From Theocolax elegans (lineage: Eukaryota > Arthropoda > Insecta > Hymenoptera > Cerocephalidae), in NCBI GenBank assembly GCA_026168455.1, contig CM047428.1, forward strand, positions 2,980,887-3,044,886: 64,000 bases of DNA. Reading direction: 5' to 3'. The notes below the pieces were generated by a model. That model was not told the origin of the DNA. It saw nothing but the letters and a program-made list of their open reading frames with translations, and searched no databases. Made by a program: the position numbers and the translations under genes. Positions 23,368 to 32,449 of the stretch are shown one piece after another. The number at the start of each line of letters is the position of its first letter. The first letter of the stretch is position 1.

Positions 23368-26282
23368 TTAGAAAAGGTATAACCAGCCTGTCCACAAACT
23401 TGGCATGCGAAGATCTGTTGACTCATACGGTTCGGACACGTGTTAGCTCTGTGTCCTGATTGTTTGCACACGAAACATACGGTTGATGGACATTCTGATG
23501 CACGATGACCCACTTGGTTGCAGTGGAAGCAAGCGCCGACGAAAGTGTCTTGAAGCGTATTGTTTCCTTGTGTTGCCTGAGTCATTATTCTTGGTCTCGC
23601 CCCCAAGTTCTGTGGCGTGGCTATTTGATTGGTATTTCTCCATGTTCCACTTTGGTTATAATTCCTATTTTGATTATCGTTATTCCTATATGCGTTCGTA
23701 CCACTATTGTTATACCTAGGATTTCTACTATTTGTAAAACTGTTACCGCCCTTAGGATTACCTATATTATTATAATTGTTGATTCTGGGATTGTTCCCAT
23801 TATTATAATTACTGCTATTCACGAAATTTTGTCGTGTCCCATTATTGGACCACCTAGTCCAGTTTTGTGGTGGTTGTCCAGCGTTTTGAGTCTGTATAAA
23901 ATTTGAGGCTTGTTGGGGTGTTGCAACTGCAGCTACCGTTGGGTTTTGTTGTCCAACTGGTAGTTCGATGGTTGCGTGTATTGATGAATCTATCTTCTTT
24001 TTGTCCTCTCTTTTTATTTCCTTTTTACCGCCTTTTTGTTTCGACGATGACTCCTTTTGAATGGGACACGTTTCGTAATTTACTCCGGTATAATTTTCTT
24101 CCAGTGACGACACTTTATTTAATTTAACGTATTCCGGGGCGACCGCTTCCGGGATCTTCGAGTTTTCGGGAGTTGGAGGTGGTTTGAACCTTTTATCTAG
24201 TTCTAACAAATCCTCGTATCGTCTCCCATACTTCTCCAGTTCTGTATACGTTTTAATTTTTTTCTCGGACATATAGCGACGATATTCAGGACGTAGATTC
24301 CGCCAGGCCACGTCAATTTGCCTTTTCATCGAAGGTGACGTTTTCAGGTAGGAGAATATATGTTTTATGCATCCAACGTAATTAGTGATGCTCTCGTTCT
24401 TTCCTTGGGTTCGCTTCCATGCTTCATCCCATACGTCGCTTTCGGATATTTTCTTCGTGAATTGGGCTTTAAATGCTTTTAAAAAGTCTTCCCATTTTTT
24501 ATGTTTCAGTTCATCCTGTATGTTACCGTACCATCTACTAGCGCGTTTGGTGAAAATGCATGGGAGGCCTCTAAAGAATTGGCGATCTGACATTAATACA
24601 TTCTTTCTAAAATTGGATAACCTAGTTAAAAACTCGTTTGGGTTATCTTTTTCTTCTCCTGTAAATGACAGGTTCCATGATTTAAATAATCTTAATATTT
24701 TTTCATTCTCGGCTAAATTGAACTTTTTCGATTTATTATGACGGGTCTTCCGGTAATCCCTGTCAGAATCTGTGTCGCTTGTACTGTCTGTGTCGTCTTC
24801 ACTTCGGCTGTCACTATCGTCTTCACTTTCACTATCACTATTGTCGTCAGATGATTCTTCGCTACTGTCGTCATTTCTTCTGTTTTTCTTTTTATCCTTC
24901 CTTTTCTTATTACTTTCTCTGGTTTTTTCATGTTTTTTATTCTTGGTTCCTTTCTTTTGTTTCTTTTTCTTGTGCTTCTCGCTTTCGATTCCTCCTACGT
25001 ATATAACGTTCTCTTCATTTTCTTTTTCTAGTATTCTACCTGTAGGTGCTGGTTTCCTAGTTGTAGGAACAGGTGTTGTATACGTTCTCTGTTCGGTTAC
25101 ATTTGCATTATCGGGGACTGCGTGATCTACCCTTTGTACCGGTTGTGAACGTTCCTGTTGTGACGGTGTGCTAGTCTTATGGCTCATTTTTGTCATGTCC
25201 TCCAATATGTCTAGGAATTGGTGCAGTCTTTTTCCGGCGGATGGGATAGATTCTATTAGTCTATTATTACTTGTAGTCGTTTTTTGTGTTCTATCTTCTC
25301 TGTCAGTATAGTCTACGTTAGTGCCGTAGTTTTCCCTATCTTCATTATTATTTCCATTGCTCCTGTTACATTCGAGTTCTCTATTGTTTTCCAATTCTAA
25401 GTCACCATCTGAGTTAACAGAAGACGCTTCTGCGTTATCTTGTGTGATTATTTCTATTTCTGGGTATAAACTGTGAGTTCTTTCGTGTAACGGTGCGTAT
25501 GGTGTGGTTTGGGTACTTCTATGTTCTTCTTCCCGTCTATCATTAGTTCTATCTTGAGATATATTCTGTAGGCATGGTTGAGAGGAATCTGGACTTACTC
25601 TTTGTATGTTATGTTGTTCCAAATTATTTTGTCTCAGACTTTCATTTATTAACCGTTGGACTTCATTTGGTATCACCAATCGCTGGTTTGAACTTGATAA
25701 TAATATCCGTTGTGACGCTGATGTGGATTGTATCATTCCTCTCTGTACTGCTACCATTCTTAGTGTTGCATTCCCCACGATTGTTGAGGCCATCGATACC
25801 GTTGGTGTTGTGCAAGTGGTTGTAGAGGTCGCAATGATTTCTTCCATTGTCACTGGAATTATCGTTCGATCCCAGTTTTGGTGTTTCGATGTTCCGCTAG
25901 TCGATGGTTCGTTATTTATTGTGTCTGATTTTCCGGCTTCTTTGCCGATATTCTCTTTCCTTTTTTCATCTTCCAATTGTAAGGCTAGCAGTTCCTCTGA
26001 ACCATCCGATTCAAAGCCTAATGTTGTTACTGGGGCCTCTAGCCCTCGTTCTTCAACTTCTGGATCCCAAGGGACTGTCGCGTCCGTTTGTCTGAGTCCG
26101 GCTCGGAATAAGCGACTGACTAACGTTCTTTTCTTTCCTCTAGTTCGTAGACCAAGTGAGTCAAGTAGAACTATTAATTTGTGTGGATCGTTCCTGCCTA
26201 TTCGCTCGAATGCCTCTAGGGCCTCTGGATCTTTTAATACTTCTCTCAACCATAAATTAACTTTTCTACTATAAGCTGTCAT
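23247..26282 (-). CDS. Gag polyprotein (1,011 aa) with SAP-like motif, capsid domain and zinc knuckles
   Basis: Structural protein that forms the particle and binds the RNA. The N-terminus (about 31-63) matches a SAP-type helix-loop-helix pattern (LLDSLGLRTRGKKRTLVSRL), a motif that usually binds DNA. Then come a long S/T/N-rich region; a lysine-rich stretch followed by an S/D/E tract (about 430-506) that looks like a nuclear-localisation or phosphoacceptor region; a retrotransposon capsid domain at about 522-692 (GEEKDNPNEFLTRL…RASRWYGNI…); and an N/G-rich linker. The end carries three zinc modules: CX2CX4HX4C at 918-931 and 936-949, and CX2CX9CX2C at 960-976. The ORF overlaps pol by 121 nt in a different frame. 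It is unusually long for Gag. The ATG at 26282 is the first long-frame start after the leader. Confidence 0.95.
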   Translation of the reverse strand: MTAYSRKVNLWLREVLKDPEALEAFERIGRNDPHKLIVLLDSLGLRTRGKKRTLVSRLFRAGLRQTDATVPWDPEVEERGLEAPVTTLGFESDGSEELLALQLEDEKRKENIGKEAGKSDTINNEPSTSGTSKHQNWDRTIIPVTMEEIIATSTTTCTTPTVSMASTIVGNATLRMVAVQRGMIQSTSASQRILLSSSNQRLVIPNEVQRLINESLRQNNLEQHNIQRVSPDSSQPCLQNISQDRTNDRREEEHRSTQTTPYAPLHERTHSLYPEIEIITQDNAEASSVNSDGDLELENNRELECNRSNGNNNEDRENYGTNVDYTDREDRTQKTTTSNNRLIESIPSAGKRLHQFLDILEDMTKMSHKTSTPSQQERSQPVQRVDHAVPDNANVTEQRTYTTPVPTTRKPAPTGRILEKENEENVIYVGGIESEKHKKKKQKKGTKNKKHEKTRESNKKRKDKKKNRRNDDSSEESSDDNSDSESEDDSDSRSEDDTDSTSDTDSDRDYRKTRHNKSKKFNLAENEKILRLFKSWNLSFTGEEKDNPNEFLTRLSNFRKNVLMSDRQFFRGLPCIFTKRASRWYGNIQDELKHKKWEDFLKAFKAQFTKKISESDVWDEAWKRTQGKNESITNYVGCIKHIFSYLKTSPSMKRQIDVAWRNLRPEYRRYMSEKKIKTYTELEKYGRRYEDLLELDKRFKPPPTPENSKIPEAVAPEYVKLNKVSSLEENYTGVNYETCPIQKESSSKQKGGKKEIKREDKKKIDSSIHATIELPVGQQNPTVAAVATPQQASNFIQTQNAGQPPQNWTRWSNNGTRQNFVNSSNYNNGNNPRINNYNNIGNPKGGNSFTNSRNPRYNNSGTNAYRNNDNQNRNYNQSGTWRNTNQIATPQNLGARPRIMTQATQGNNTLQDTFVGACFHCNQVGHRASECPSTVCFVCKQSGHRANTCPNRMSQQIFACQVCGQAGYTFSNCPNCAQLRDNWGNANAGVQQGPITSQQLPQGSQQFGNRQ
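23270..23334 (-). promoter_or_regulatory. Candidate -1 ribosomal frameshift signal between gag and pol
   Basis: The sense-strand heptamer G GGA AAC (23328-23334) lies in the gag phase as X XXY YYZ, within the gag-pol overlap; pol is in the -1 frame. After an 8-nt spacer, TGGGG (23315-23319) can pair with CCCCA (23278-23282), and GGGACC (23302-23307) can pair with GGTCCC (23270-23275). These two helices cross, as in a pseudoknot, but the middle loop of 19 nt is longer than in a classic H-type knot. Alternatively the 6-bp helix could form a simple stem-loop. The slip would occur near Gag residue 985. Confidence 0.75.
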
Positions 26283-27586
26283 ATCTGCTATTTTTACTCT
26301 GCTACTACAAGTGTCCTAATTAATTACTCAATAAATAAGGCGTACGTATAATTAAGAGGATTCTTCAAACTCTTATTTGGTTTTGTATATAAGGAAAAAT
26401 CGAAATAAGCGAGGGTGCACGTTATTAGTATTTCCAAAACTGTGATTGGGTGATACGACGATGTGATTTATATAACTAATTACAAGTATAGCTTCTTAAA
26501 TGTAAGGTTTACCACCAATATCTGTAATAAAATTTTACTACTAGTATTTCTAGAAAGGAGAGCTTTTCTACCAGTTTTCTTTTTCAAGGGAGAATTTCTA
26601 CTAATTTTGTCTCGGGGAGCTTCTTTTTTCGTTATAATATCGAGGGGAAGTAGTTAACAGTTATATAAAATCGGTTCCTCAATTTCAAAAAAAGAATTAA
26701 AAAATATAAAATTATAAAAGAAAAAAAAATTAGTTGGAAGTTTTCCAATTTCTTCTGTGACGTTCTTGATGGAAAAAAAAAGTTTTAAAAAAAAAAAAAT
26801 TCAGTACTCTGCAACAGGACAAAAAGAAAAAAAATTATTATTTAACTTGAAATTAATAAATGAATGAAAATATTATTACGTTGTATATTTGTACAAACGA
26901 AATTTATTTTATTTAAGTTAATTTTCTACCCGTAGACCACTATTTATTTAGTACATATGAAATATTATATATAAAGCGATAAATTCTTATAATTGATTTC
27001 TGGGGAGGGAAACTAATTTTACCACCAAATCTAAAGAAAGTAAAATTTTCTACAAGTTGAAAATAAGAATTATTACCAGCAACACTGAAAACAAAGTATT
27101 CCACCAGCTGAAAATAAGGTTTACTAGCAATAATGTTGAAAATAAATTTTTCCACCAGCTGAAAATAAGGTTTACTAGCAATAATGTTAAAAATAAATTT
27201 TTCCACCAGCTGAAAATAAGGTTTACTACCAGTAATGCTGAAAATAAAATTTTCCTCTAGCTGAAAATAAGGTTTACTTCCAATAAATATATGTTTATGC
27301 AGTACAAGAAATAATACAATATTATATTTATGTATATGAAATATTATGTAATATATCAATATTGGACAAGTATTGGACAGATATTGGAGGTAAACGTAAT
27401 ATATATAAAATAGAAAAAAAAATTAATTTCAAATCACTAACAACTTCAGAAAAATAATTATGGGCAGATTCACAAATAAAATATAAAATTATTAATATAC
27501 ATTCACTCACCACACGGGGGATTTCTTGTAAACGTAACGTAACGAGAAAATATGAAGGAAAACGAAATTGCGTCGCGGTAATTACC
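26283..27586 (-). other. 5' untranslated leader of the retrotransposon
   Basis: About 1.3 kb lies between the primer-binding site and gag. It is AT-rich with several A-runs and includes the 51-bp tandem repeat block at 27050-27290. A 139-residue open frame (26940-27359, sense strand) spans that block. Long leaders usually carry packaging, dimerisation and splice-donor signals, but none was pinned down here. Confidence 0.7.
27050..27290 (-). repeat. Tandem 51-bp repeat in the leader, about five units
   Basis: The unit (plus-strand core AGCTGAAAATAAGGTTTACT) recurs about five times with a few substitutions. Because 51 is a multiple of three, a sense-strand frame stays open across it and encodes a 17-residue repeat of the type SKPYFQLVEKFIFNIIA. 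Related copies of CTGAAAATAAGG occur in the 3' region of the same element at 16508-16560. Confidence 0.85.
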
Positions 27587-27604
27587 CGAACACGTTGGGC
27601 GCCA
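27587..27604 (-). promoter_or_regulatory. Primer-binding site for tRNA-Lys
   Basis: On the sense strand, three bases (AAA) after the 5' LTR, the sequence TGGCGCCCAACGTGTTCG begins. Its first 14 nt are complementary to the known 3' end of tRNA-Lys(CUU) (…CACGUUGGGCGCCA). The last four bases of an 18-nt site do not match. The position and TGG start are typical of LTR elements. Confidence 0.88.
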
Positions 27605-27607
27605 TTT

Positions 27608-29210
27608 TGTAACGTGGTCCTCACTCTCGTGGCCCGTAAACCACGCTACTCGGTTCCACTTTATTTAATATATATATATGTTACCTTTAAATCCGGTAAG
27701 ACCGTATTTATTATTACACTGGGCGCCAGGTCTTACCAATACAGTTAACTTCCCGGTACGACTCCTCAGGACGTGGCTCCAACGCCAATACGGAGGTGGC
27801 GAAACCAACGACGAATCCTATTTCCTTCAGAAACACGTGGCGGTAAATTGTCGAGGTAAAGGTCGTTAAATTAGAGGACTCAATAATTTTAGTTAGATCA
27901 AATCGATAATTATTTCGATTTATTTATTTATTTAAATTTCCGATCACTATGGGTGATCACCGTTACAATTTTCGAACAACAATAAAAAGAAAAGATTTTT
28001 ATTAGTAAATTCCCGCGAACTAGCCCGATCTTCCGGTCACCGATAATTTATTATATAGAAAGGACGCAGGAGGTCTTTACGCGACGCGCAAGAAATCCCC
28101 GGCGATATGCTCGATTTACTAGTAAATTAACGGGTGGCCGTGCAGCCCACTTACCGCAACAATAAAACGATCTTCTTCCAAAAATAACGGCTCGACTACT
28201 ATCACTCTCAGAACTACTACGTCTATCTATATTTCTACAAGAAAAACTACTAACTGATCTATGGAAAAATACTTGGTGTGCTCGGTGAGACTATCCGGCT
28301 ACGAATGACGATCGGGACTCGTAGCATCCCGCTCGTCCTCGTAGTTCGTTAAAACGCGGCGCTGATGGTCTTCTTCTTCCTTAATTTTCAACCAATAATA
28401 TCCTCCAGGTTAATTAGATGGTTGACTATTACCGCCGTCCGCGCCATCTATTCCCGTAACAATCTTCTCTTCCCCAGTGACGGAATAACGAAATAACCCG
28501 TATTCCGTTGAGGAACTGACTTGCGCCTCCACCAATGCAACAGGTGTGTCTTCTTTCTCTCTCGTACACACACGCTGTAGATGGCTACTTCCCGCTCATT
28601 CCGTCGTTCCCCTCCTCGGTGCGCCGCCATGTGCCGCGGCGTGCATGTGCGAGAGCAGCGAGCGCCGCCCCCCCTCTCTCTGCCGCGCTGACCCTAGTAT
28701 GCGAGCAGCCGGCCGAGTCGTTGCACGCGAGTCGGGCGTCGTTTGTTTACACGACGGCGGACGGGTTTTTATCTTGTGTTTGTGGAGAGTGCACCAGTTC
28801 CTGGGTCGTCATCTTCGTGGCTGCCTTCGTTCTCCATCACCAGGTCGTCGGGAGATGGTACTGGATCTACGTGGGAACATGGTTGGACGTCGGTGGCGGT
28901 ATGGTTGTATCGTTTCTTCTTTGTTATCGACTCCCTCCTTTCTCCAATACTCCGATTTCCTCAACAAATCAAATAAAACCCTATTAATTCCTTCCCTTTA
29001 CGTACTAAAATATCGGTGACGAGAATGGCTCGGGCCAGGATTCGTAGCCGGTGTTTACTCTCTACCTAACCTCTATCCCTATATCCTATACATACTATCC
29101 TACACACATACATAACATCCTTATTATAACTACACTTTATCCCTTTATCAATCCTACTATCCTAACCTTATATATATATAATATAATAATGGTGTGAGGT
29201 TTACCTCACA
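27608..29210 (-). repeat. 5' LTR (1,603 bp)
   Basis: Copy of 14370-15972 with no difference seen by eye, including the terminal palindrome at the sense-strand start (29193-29210) and the AATAAA at 27660-27665. On the sense strand transcription should start in this copy. TATA-like runs occur near 29170-29190 and 28049-28058, but the start site and the U3/R/U5 limits cannot be placed from sequence alone. Confidence 0.95.
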
Positions 29211-29570
29211 CTCTATAGTAAAATTTTTTGGACTAAAATTTTAGTAATACTTATTTAAGTACATAAAAGATTTATATGTATAATTTTGGCTGATATTTAC
29301 ATTATAATTACTCAAGTAATAGTTTAGATATAGCATGAAAATAGTGTATTCGCACATATATATCAGTGTAAAATAATTGAATAAATTGATGCTATTTCGA
29401 AATATTACTTTATGAATATTTTATAAATGAGTCAAAATTATGTATATAAATCATTTACGTACTTAAGTCAGTATTACAAAAGTTCTAGACAAAACAATTT
29501 TAATATAGAGTTACTTCAGTAAAATTTACTGGAGCACTTGAGTAATTTTTACTTAAATTTTTTTTCCGCG
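29211..29570. mobile_element. Right part of the MITE split by the LTR retrotransposon
   Basis: The first four bases are the CTCT target duplication. The piece runs to CCGCG at 29570 and contains the intact right inverted repeat (about 29485-29570), in which the sequence around the insertion point (GTAACTCTATA, read as complement) is uninterrupted. No ORF. The motif TTACTCAAGT and its relatives recur in both arms. The target duplication of the MITE itself is unclear. Confidence 0.85.
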
Positions 29571-30084
29571 TATATATGTATAGACCAAAGCGAGTTAAGT
29601 CGATTTTTTGGAAATGTATTTAACAGATCTATTTGTAATCTACCATAGGTTGCTAACTGTGTAATTCAGGATCTCCAAGAATCGGTGAATAATGCGATGA
29701 GGCGAGTGTATACAAGTTTGGCCATGCTAATTCAACCTTGAATCGATTCGCATAGAACGCTTCAGTTTATAATTTAGCGTATAATAATTTAATGAGTACT
29801 TATCGTAAGTGTAAAATGTAATAATATAATGTAATGTACACAAAAATATCACGTAATCAGCAAATCTACAATATATGCAAAACAAAAGAAATTGAAAAAT
29901 AATACTTTTAATTTTGTAATAGGTACACAAAACACGTATGATTATTGAAACAAATGTCGATCTTCTCCCAAGGAAAAGAAAAACGTTATTCTTACATGAA
30001 GTATCTTTAACCAGCTGTCATCGAGAAGCAGATTTGGATCCGAAGAAAGTAACACAAGCTTCACTCGAGTATCGGGTGCAGAGC
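29571..30084. other. Non-coding stretch
   Basis: AT-rich. A frame beginning at 29938 runs on into the neighbouring MITE and shows no domain, so it is not called as a gene. Confidence 0.4.
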
Positions 30085-30086
30085 TA

Positions 30087-30706
30087 CCCGCATAAAAATG
30101 TAAAACTTATATCAATTGATATAAAGTTTAGGTTTGGCAAAAGTTGATATCAACATACGCAATGAGATTATCCCAAACTTGAAAAAATATTAATTAGACG
30201 TTTGAATAAAGTTTAGATAAATTTGAAATAATCTTTTAGATAAGTATAAAAATATTATTTTTTAACGGGTAAATTTTATTAATAAAAAGATAAGAAAAAT
30301 TTTCATTCCGATCTTCTACATCCGAGTCTCTCGCTCTACCAACACTGAGCTATTTTTTATTGTTTATATTTAATAAGTTACATTCAAGTTATAAACTTAG
30401 AAGCATGTTTCAATTGTTCTTTATAACCACAATTTAATATTATGACATGAATAATAAAAATAGCTCAGTTGGTAGAGCGAGAGACTTCGAAAAAATGTTT
30501 TTTTTATTTTTTTATAAATAAAATTTTACCCGCTCAAAAATACTATTTTTAAACTTAGCTAAGAGATTATTTCAAGTTTATCTTAAACTTTATACCAATG
30601 TCTAATTAATATTTTTTCAAGTTTGGAATAGTCTCATAGCGTTTTTGCCATTTACCAAACACAAACTTTGTATCAAGTTGATATAAGTTTTACATTATTA
30701 CACGGG
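30087..30706. mobile_element. Fold-back MITE with mirrored tRNA A-box copies
   Basis: Flanking TA dinucleotides (30085-30086 and 30707-30708) bound a 620-bp element with imperfect arms of about 265 bp, ending CCCG...CGGG. The arms share text such as TGTAAAACTTATATCAA. Each arm ends near the centre in a tRNA 5'-half-like sequence. On the right (30461-30485) it reads TAGCTCAGTTGGTAGAGCG on the plus strand. On the left (30324-30352) the reverse complement reads almost the same, with two extra bases. The intervening loop is about 108 bp. There is no coding capacity. Confidence 0.8.
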
Positions 30707-30708
30707 TA

Positions 30709-32282
30709 GGCAAGTATTCGGCCGCAACTTTTCCGGTTAAATACTTTTTATGAATGAAATATAAATATAGCAATCATAAAACAAAAAAAAGTGATATCTA
30801 TTATTTACAACGAATACTTTTCCTCGAATACTTTTTTATATCTCTTTTTAATCCATCAAGAAAACAAAAAAATATTACATTTATTTATGTTAATTAATTG
30901 AAATATTTAATATTTTGTTTAATCTATAATATGTAAAGTTTTATTCATTTAATTTTTTTTTTAAATGTTCAAAACTTTATTAAATTAAAAATAATTTTTT
31001 TAATTGGATAAAAAAAATATTTGATCATTCAACGAATACTTTTAGTCGAATACTTTTCAAATTTGCTTGAAGTGCCTTTCTTCTATTTTTATTTTGATCT
31101 CACTTATAATAAATTGAGCAGTCTCAAGAGCGCTGCTCGCGGTGTTTTCTTTTCTGTTTTTACATTTCGTTAAATTTTCCCGTTTTTTCAAAATAAATAT
31201 TACGTTATTATGGGTTAACTTTGAAATTCTCACGTGGTCATAGAGCATATCTTTGAATTTTGACTTGTGCCACTCTCTCTATAGATAAATCTACATCTAT
31301 CTATCTTTCTTTTTTCAGTCACACTCTTTCTTCTTAACTCTTTTTCGACAAGTCTCTCCTCCATTCCCCCCTGCTAAGAAAAAGTCCCAGAATCTATTGT
31401 GCATAGCAACTGTAAATCGATAACATTCGTAACTAACAGCCAATCAAAACGATCTTATTTTGGGTTACACTTTAAGGGTTCATCTCTTTTTTAAGATAGG
31501 ACTCGTAGTAAAGTTGCGGACGAATACTTGTGTGAGTGAGTGTGAGAATGGGTGCGCTTATATATATATGGGGACGTGAATTATCATAAAATCTGTTTGA
31601 TTGTACAAGCTATTCAATATATTGTAACTGCGCTAATGATGATTGATGTTGCAAACTCGTGTATTTTTTGTATGTTATTTACTAAATGTATAACTAGCAA
31701 TAAGATATTTAAAATAAAACGTTTAGTAATATTATAAAGATTAATAGATATAAAATTCGTATAGTAAATGGTTATTACGTAAAGGTTAACTTGAAAAGAC
31801 ATCGGTAATCCATTCAAATAGAATAAGTTAATTTTTGAAAAGTTAGTAGGTGTTGTGTCTCTCTCTGTCTCTCTCTCTCTCTCGCTCTCTCTCTCTTTAG
31901 AGTGAACCATGAAATTTCAGGTGTTATACAGAGGGGCTCCCGACACTCCCACCACCGGCACCACCGCGGAATTTAACGGCGTCGAGTGAAATTACAAAGA
32001 CAGTGAACAACGGCTGAGAGAGATGCGCGCATCTCTCGGTATACAATGACGCGATGCTATAAGAGAAAAGAGAAGGAGGACGTCTGGGTGAAGACGATTC
32101 AACATCGCTAACGGGCTTGGCACTTAAGACGTTCGCACCCCTGGATACACGAGACAGGCCCGTGGCGAAGGGTTGCCGTTGTGCTAAATAAATGAAGCAC
32201 GAGCCGGATTTACATTTCAAAGTTCGCAGAACCGTATCGTCCCGCGAGCTAACAAAGACGAGACCGAGTGAACGGGGTGTGA
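30709..32282. other. Non-coding stretch with CT microsatellite
   Basis: AT-rich, then GC-richer from about 31920. A TCTC-type run lies at 31857-31896. No gene supported; the 98-residue frames here are partly repeat-driven. Confidence 0.4.
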
Positions 32283-32413
32283 GAGAGAGAGAGAGAGAGG
32301 GAGAGCAAGCGTAGGAAGGGGTAGAAACGGACTTCGGTTGAGCTGTTTCGAAGATAAGGAGCCTCGCATTTATACGATGTTGCAGAATAGATTCTCAAGA
32401 ATTATGTGTATAT

Positions 32414-32445
<32 letters not shown>
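32283..32445. repeat. Two GA microsatellite blocks
   Basis: GA runs at about 32283-32299 and 32415-32444, the second followed by GATA-like units. Unremarkable simple repeats. Confidence 0.85.

Positions 32446-32449
<4 letters not shown>

Larger units (their letters stand above)
14370..29210 (-). mobile_element. Full-length Ty3/Gypsy-type LTR retrotransposon, three ORFs, apparently intact
   Basis: A 14,841-bp element read on the minus strand. The order is 5' LTR (27608-29210), tRNA-Lys primer-binding site, 1.3-kb leader with tandem repeats, gag, pol in the -1 frame, a third ORF, a repeat-bearing 3' region, polypurine tract, and 3' LTR (14370-15972). The two LTRs lie exactly 13,238 bp apart throughout, and I saw no difference between them, so the insertion is young. 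All three ORFs are open. Domain order protease-RT-RNase H-integrase places it in Ty3/Gypsy. The Lys primer, 4-bp target duplication and long LTRs recall the Osvaldo/Ulysses group, which is inference only. The large size comes from long LTRs, a long Gag and the extra third ORF. Confidence 0.97.

Noticed and set aside
27050..27290. CRISPR-like array
   Set aside because: It is a contiguous 51-bp tandem repeat without unique spacers, inside a retrotransposon leader in a eukaryotic genome.
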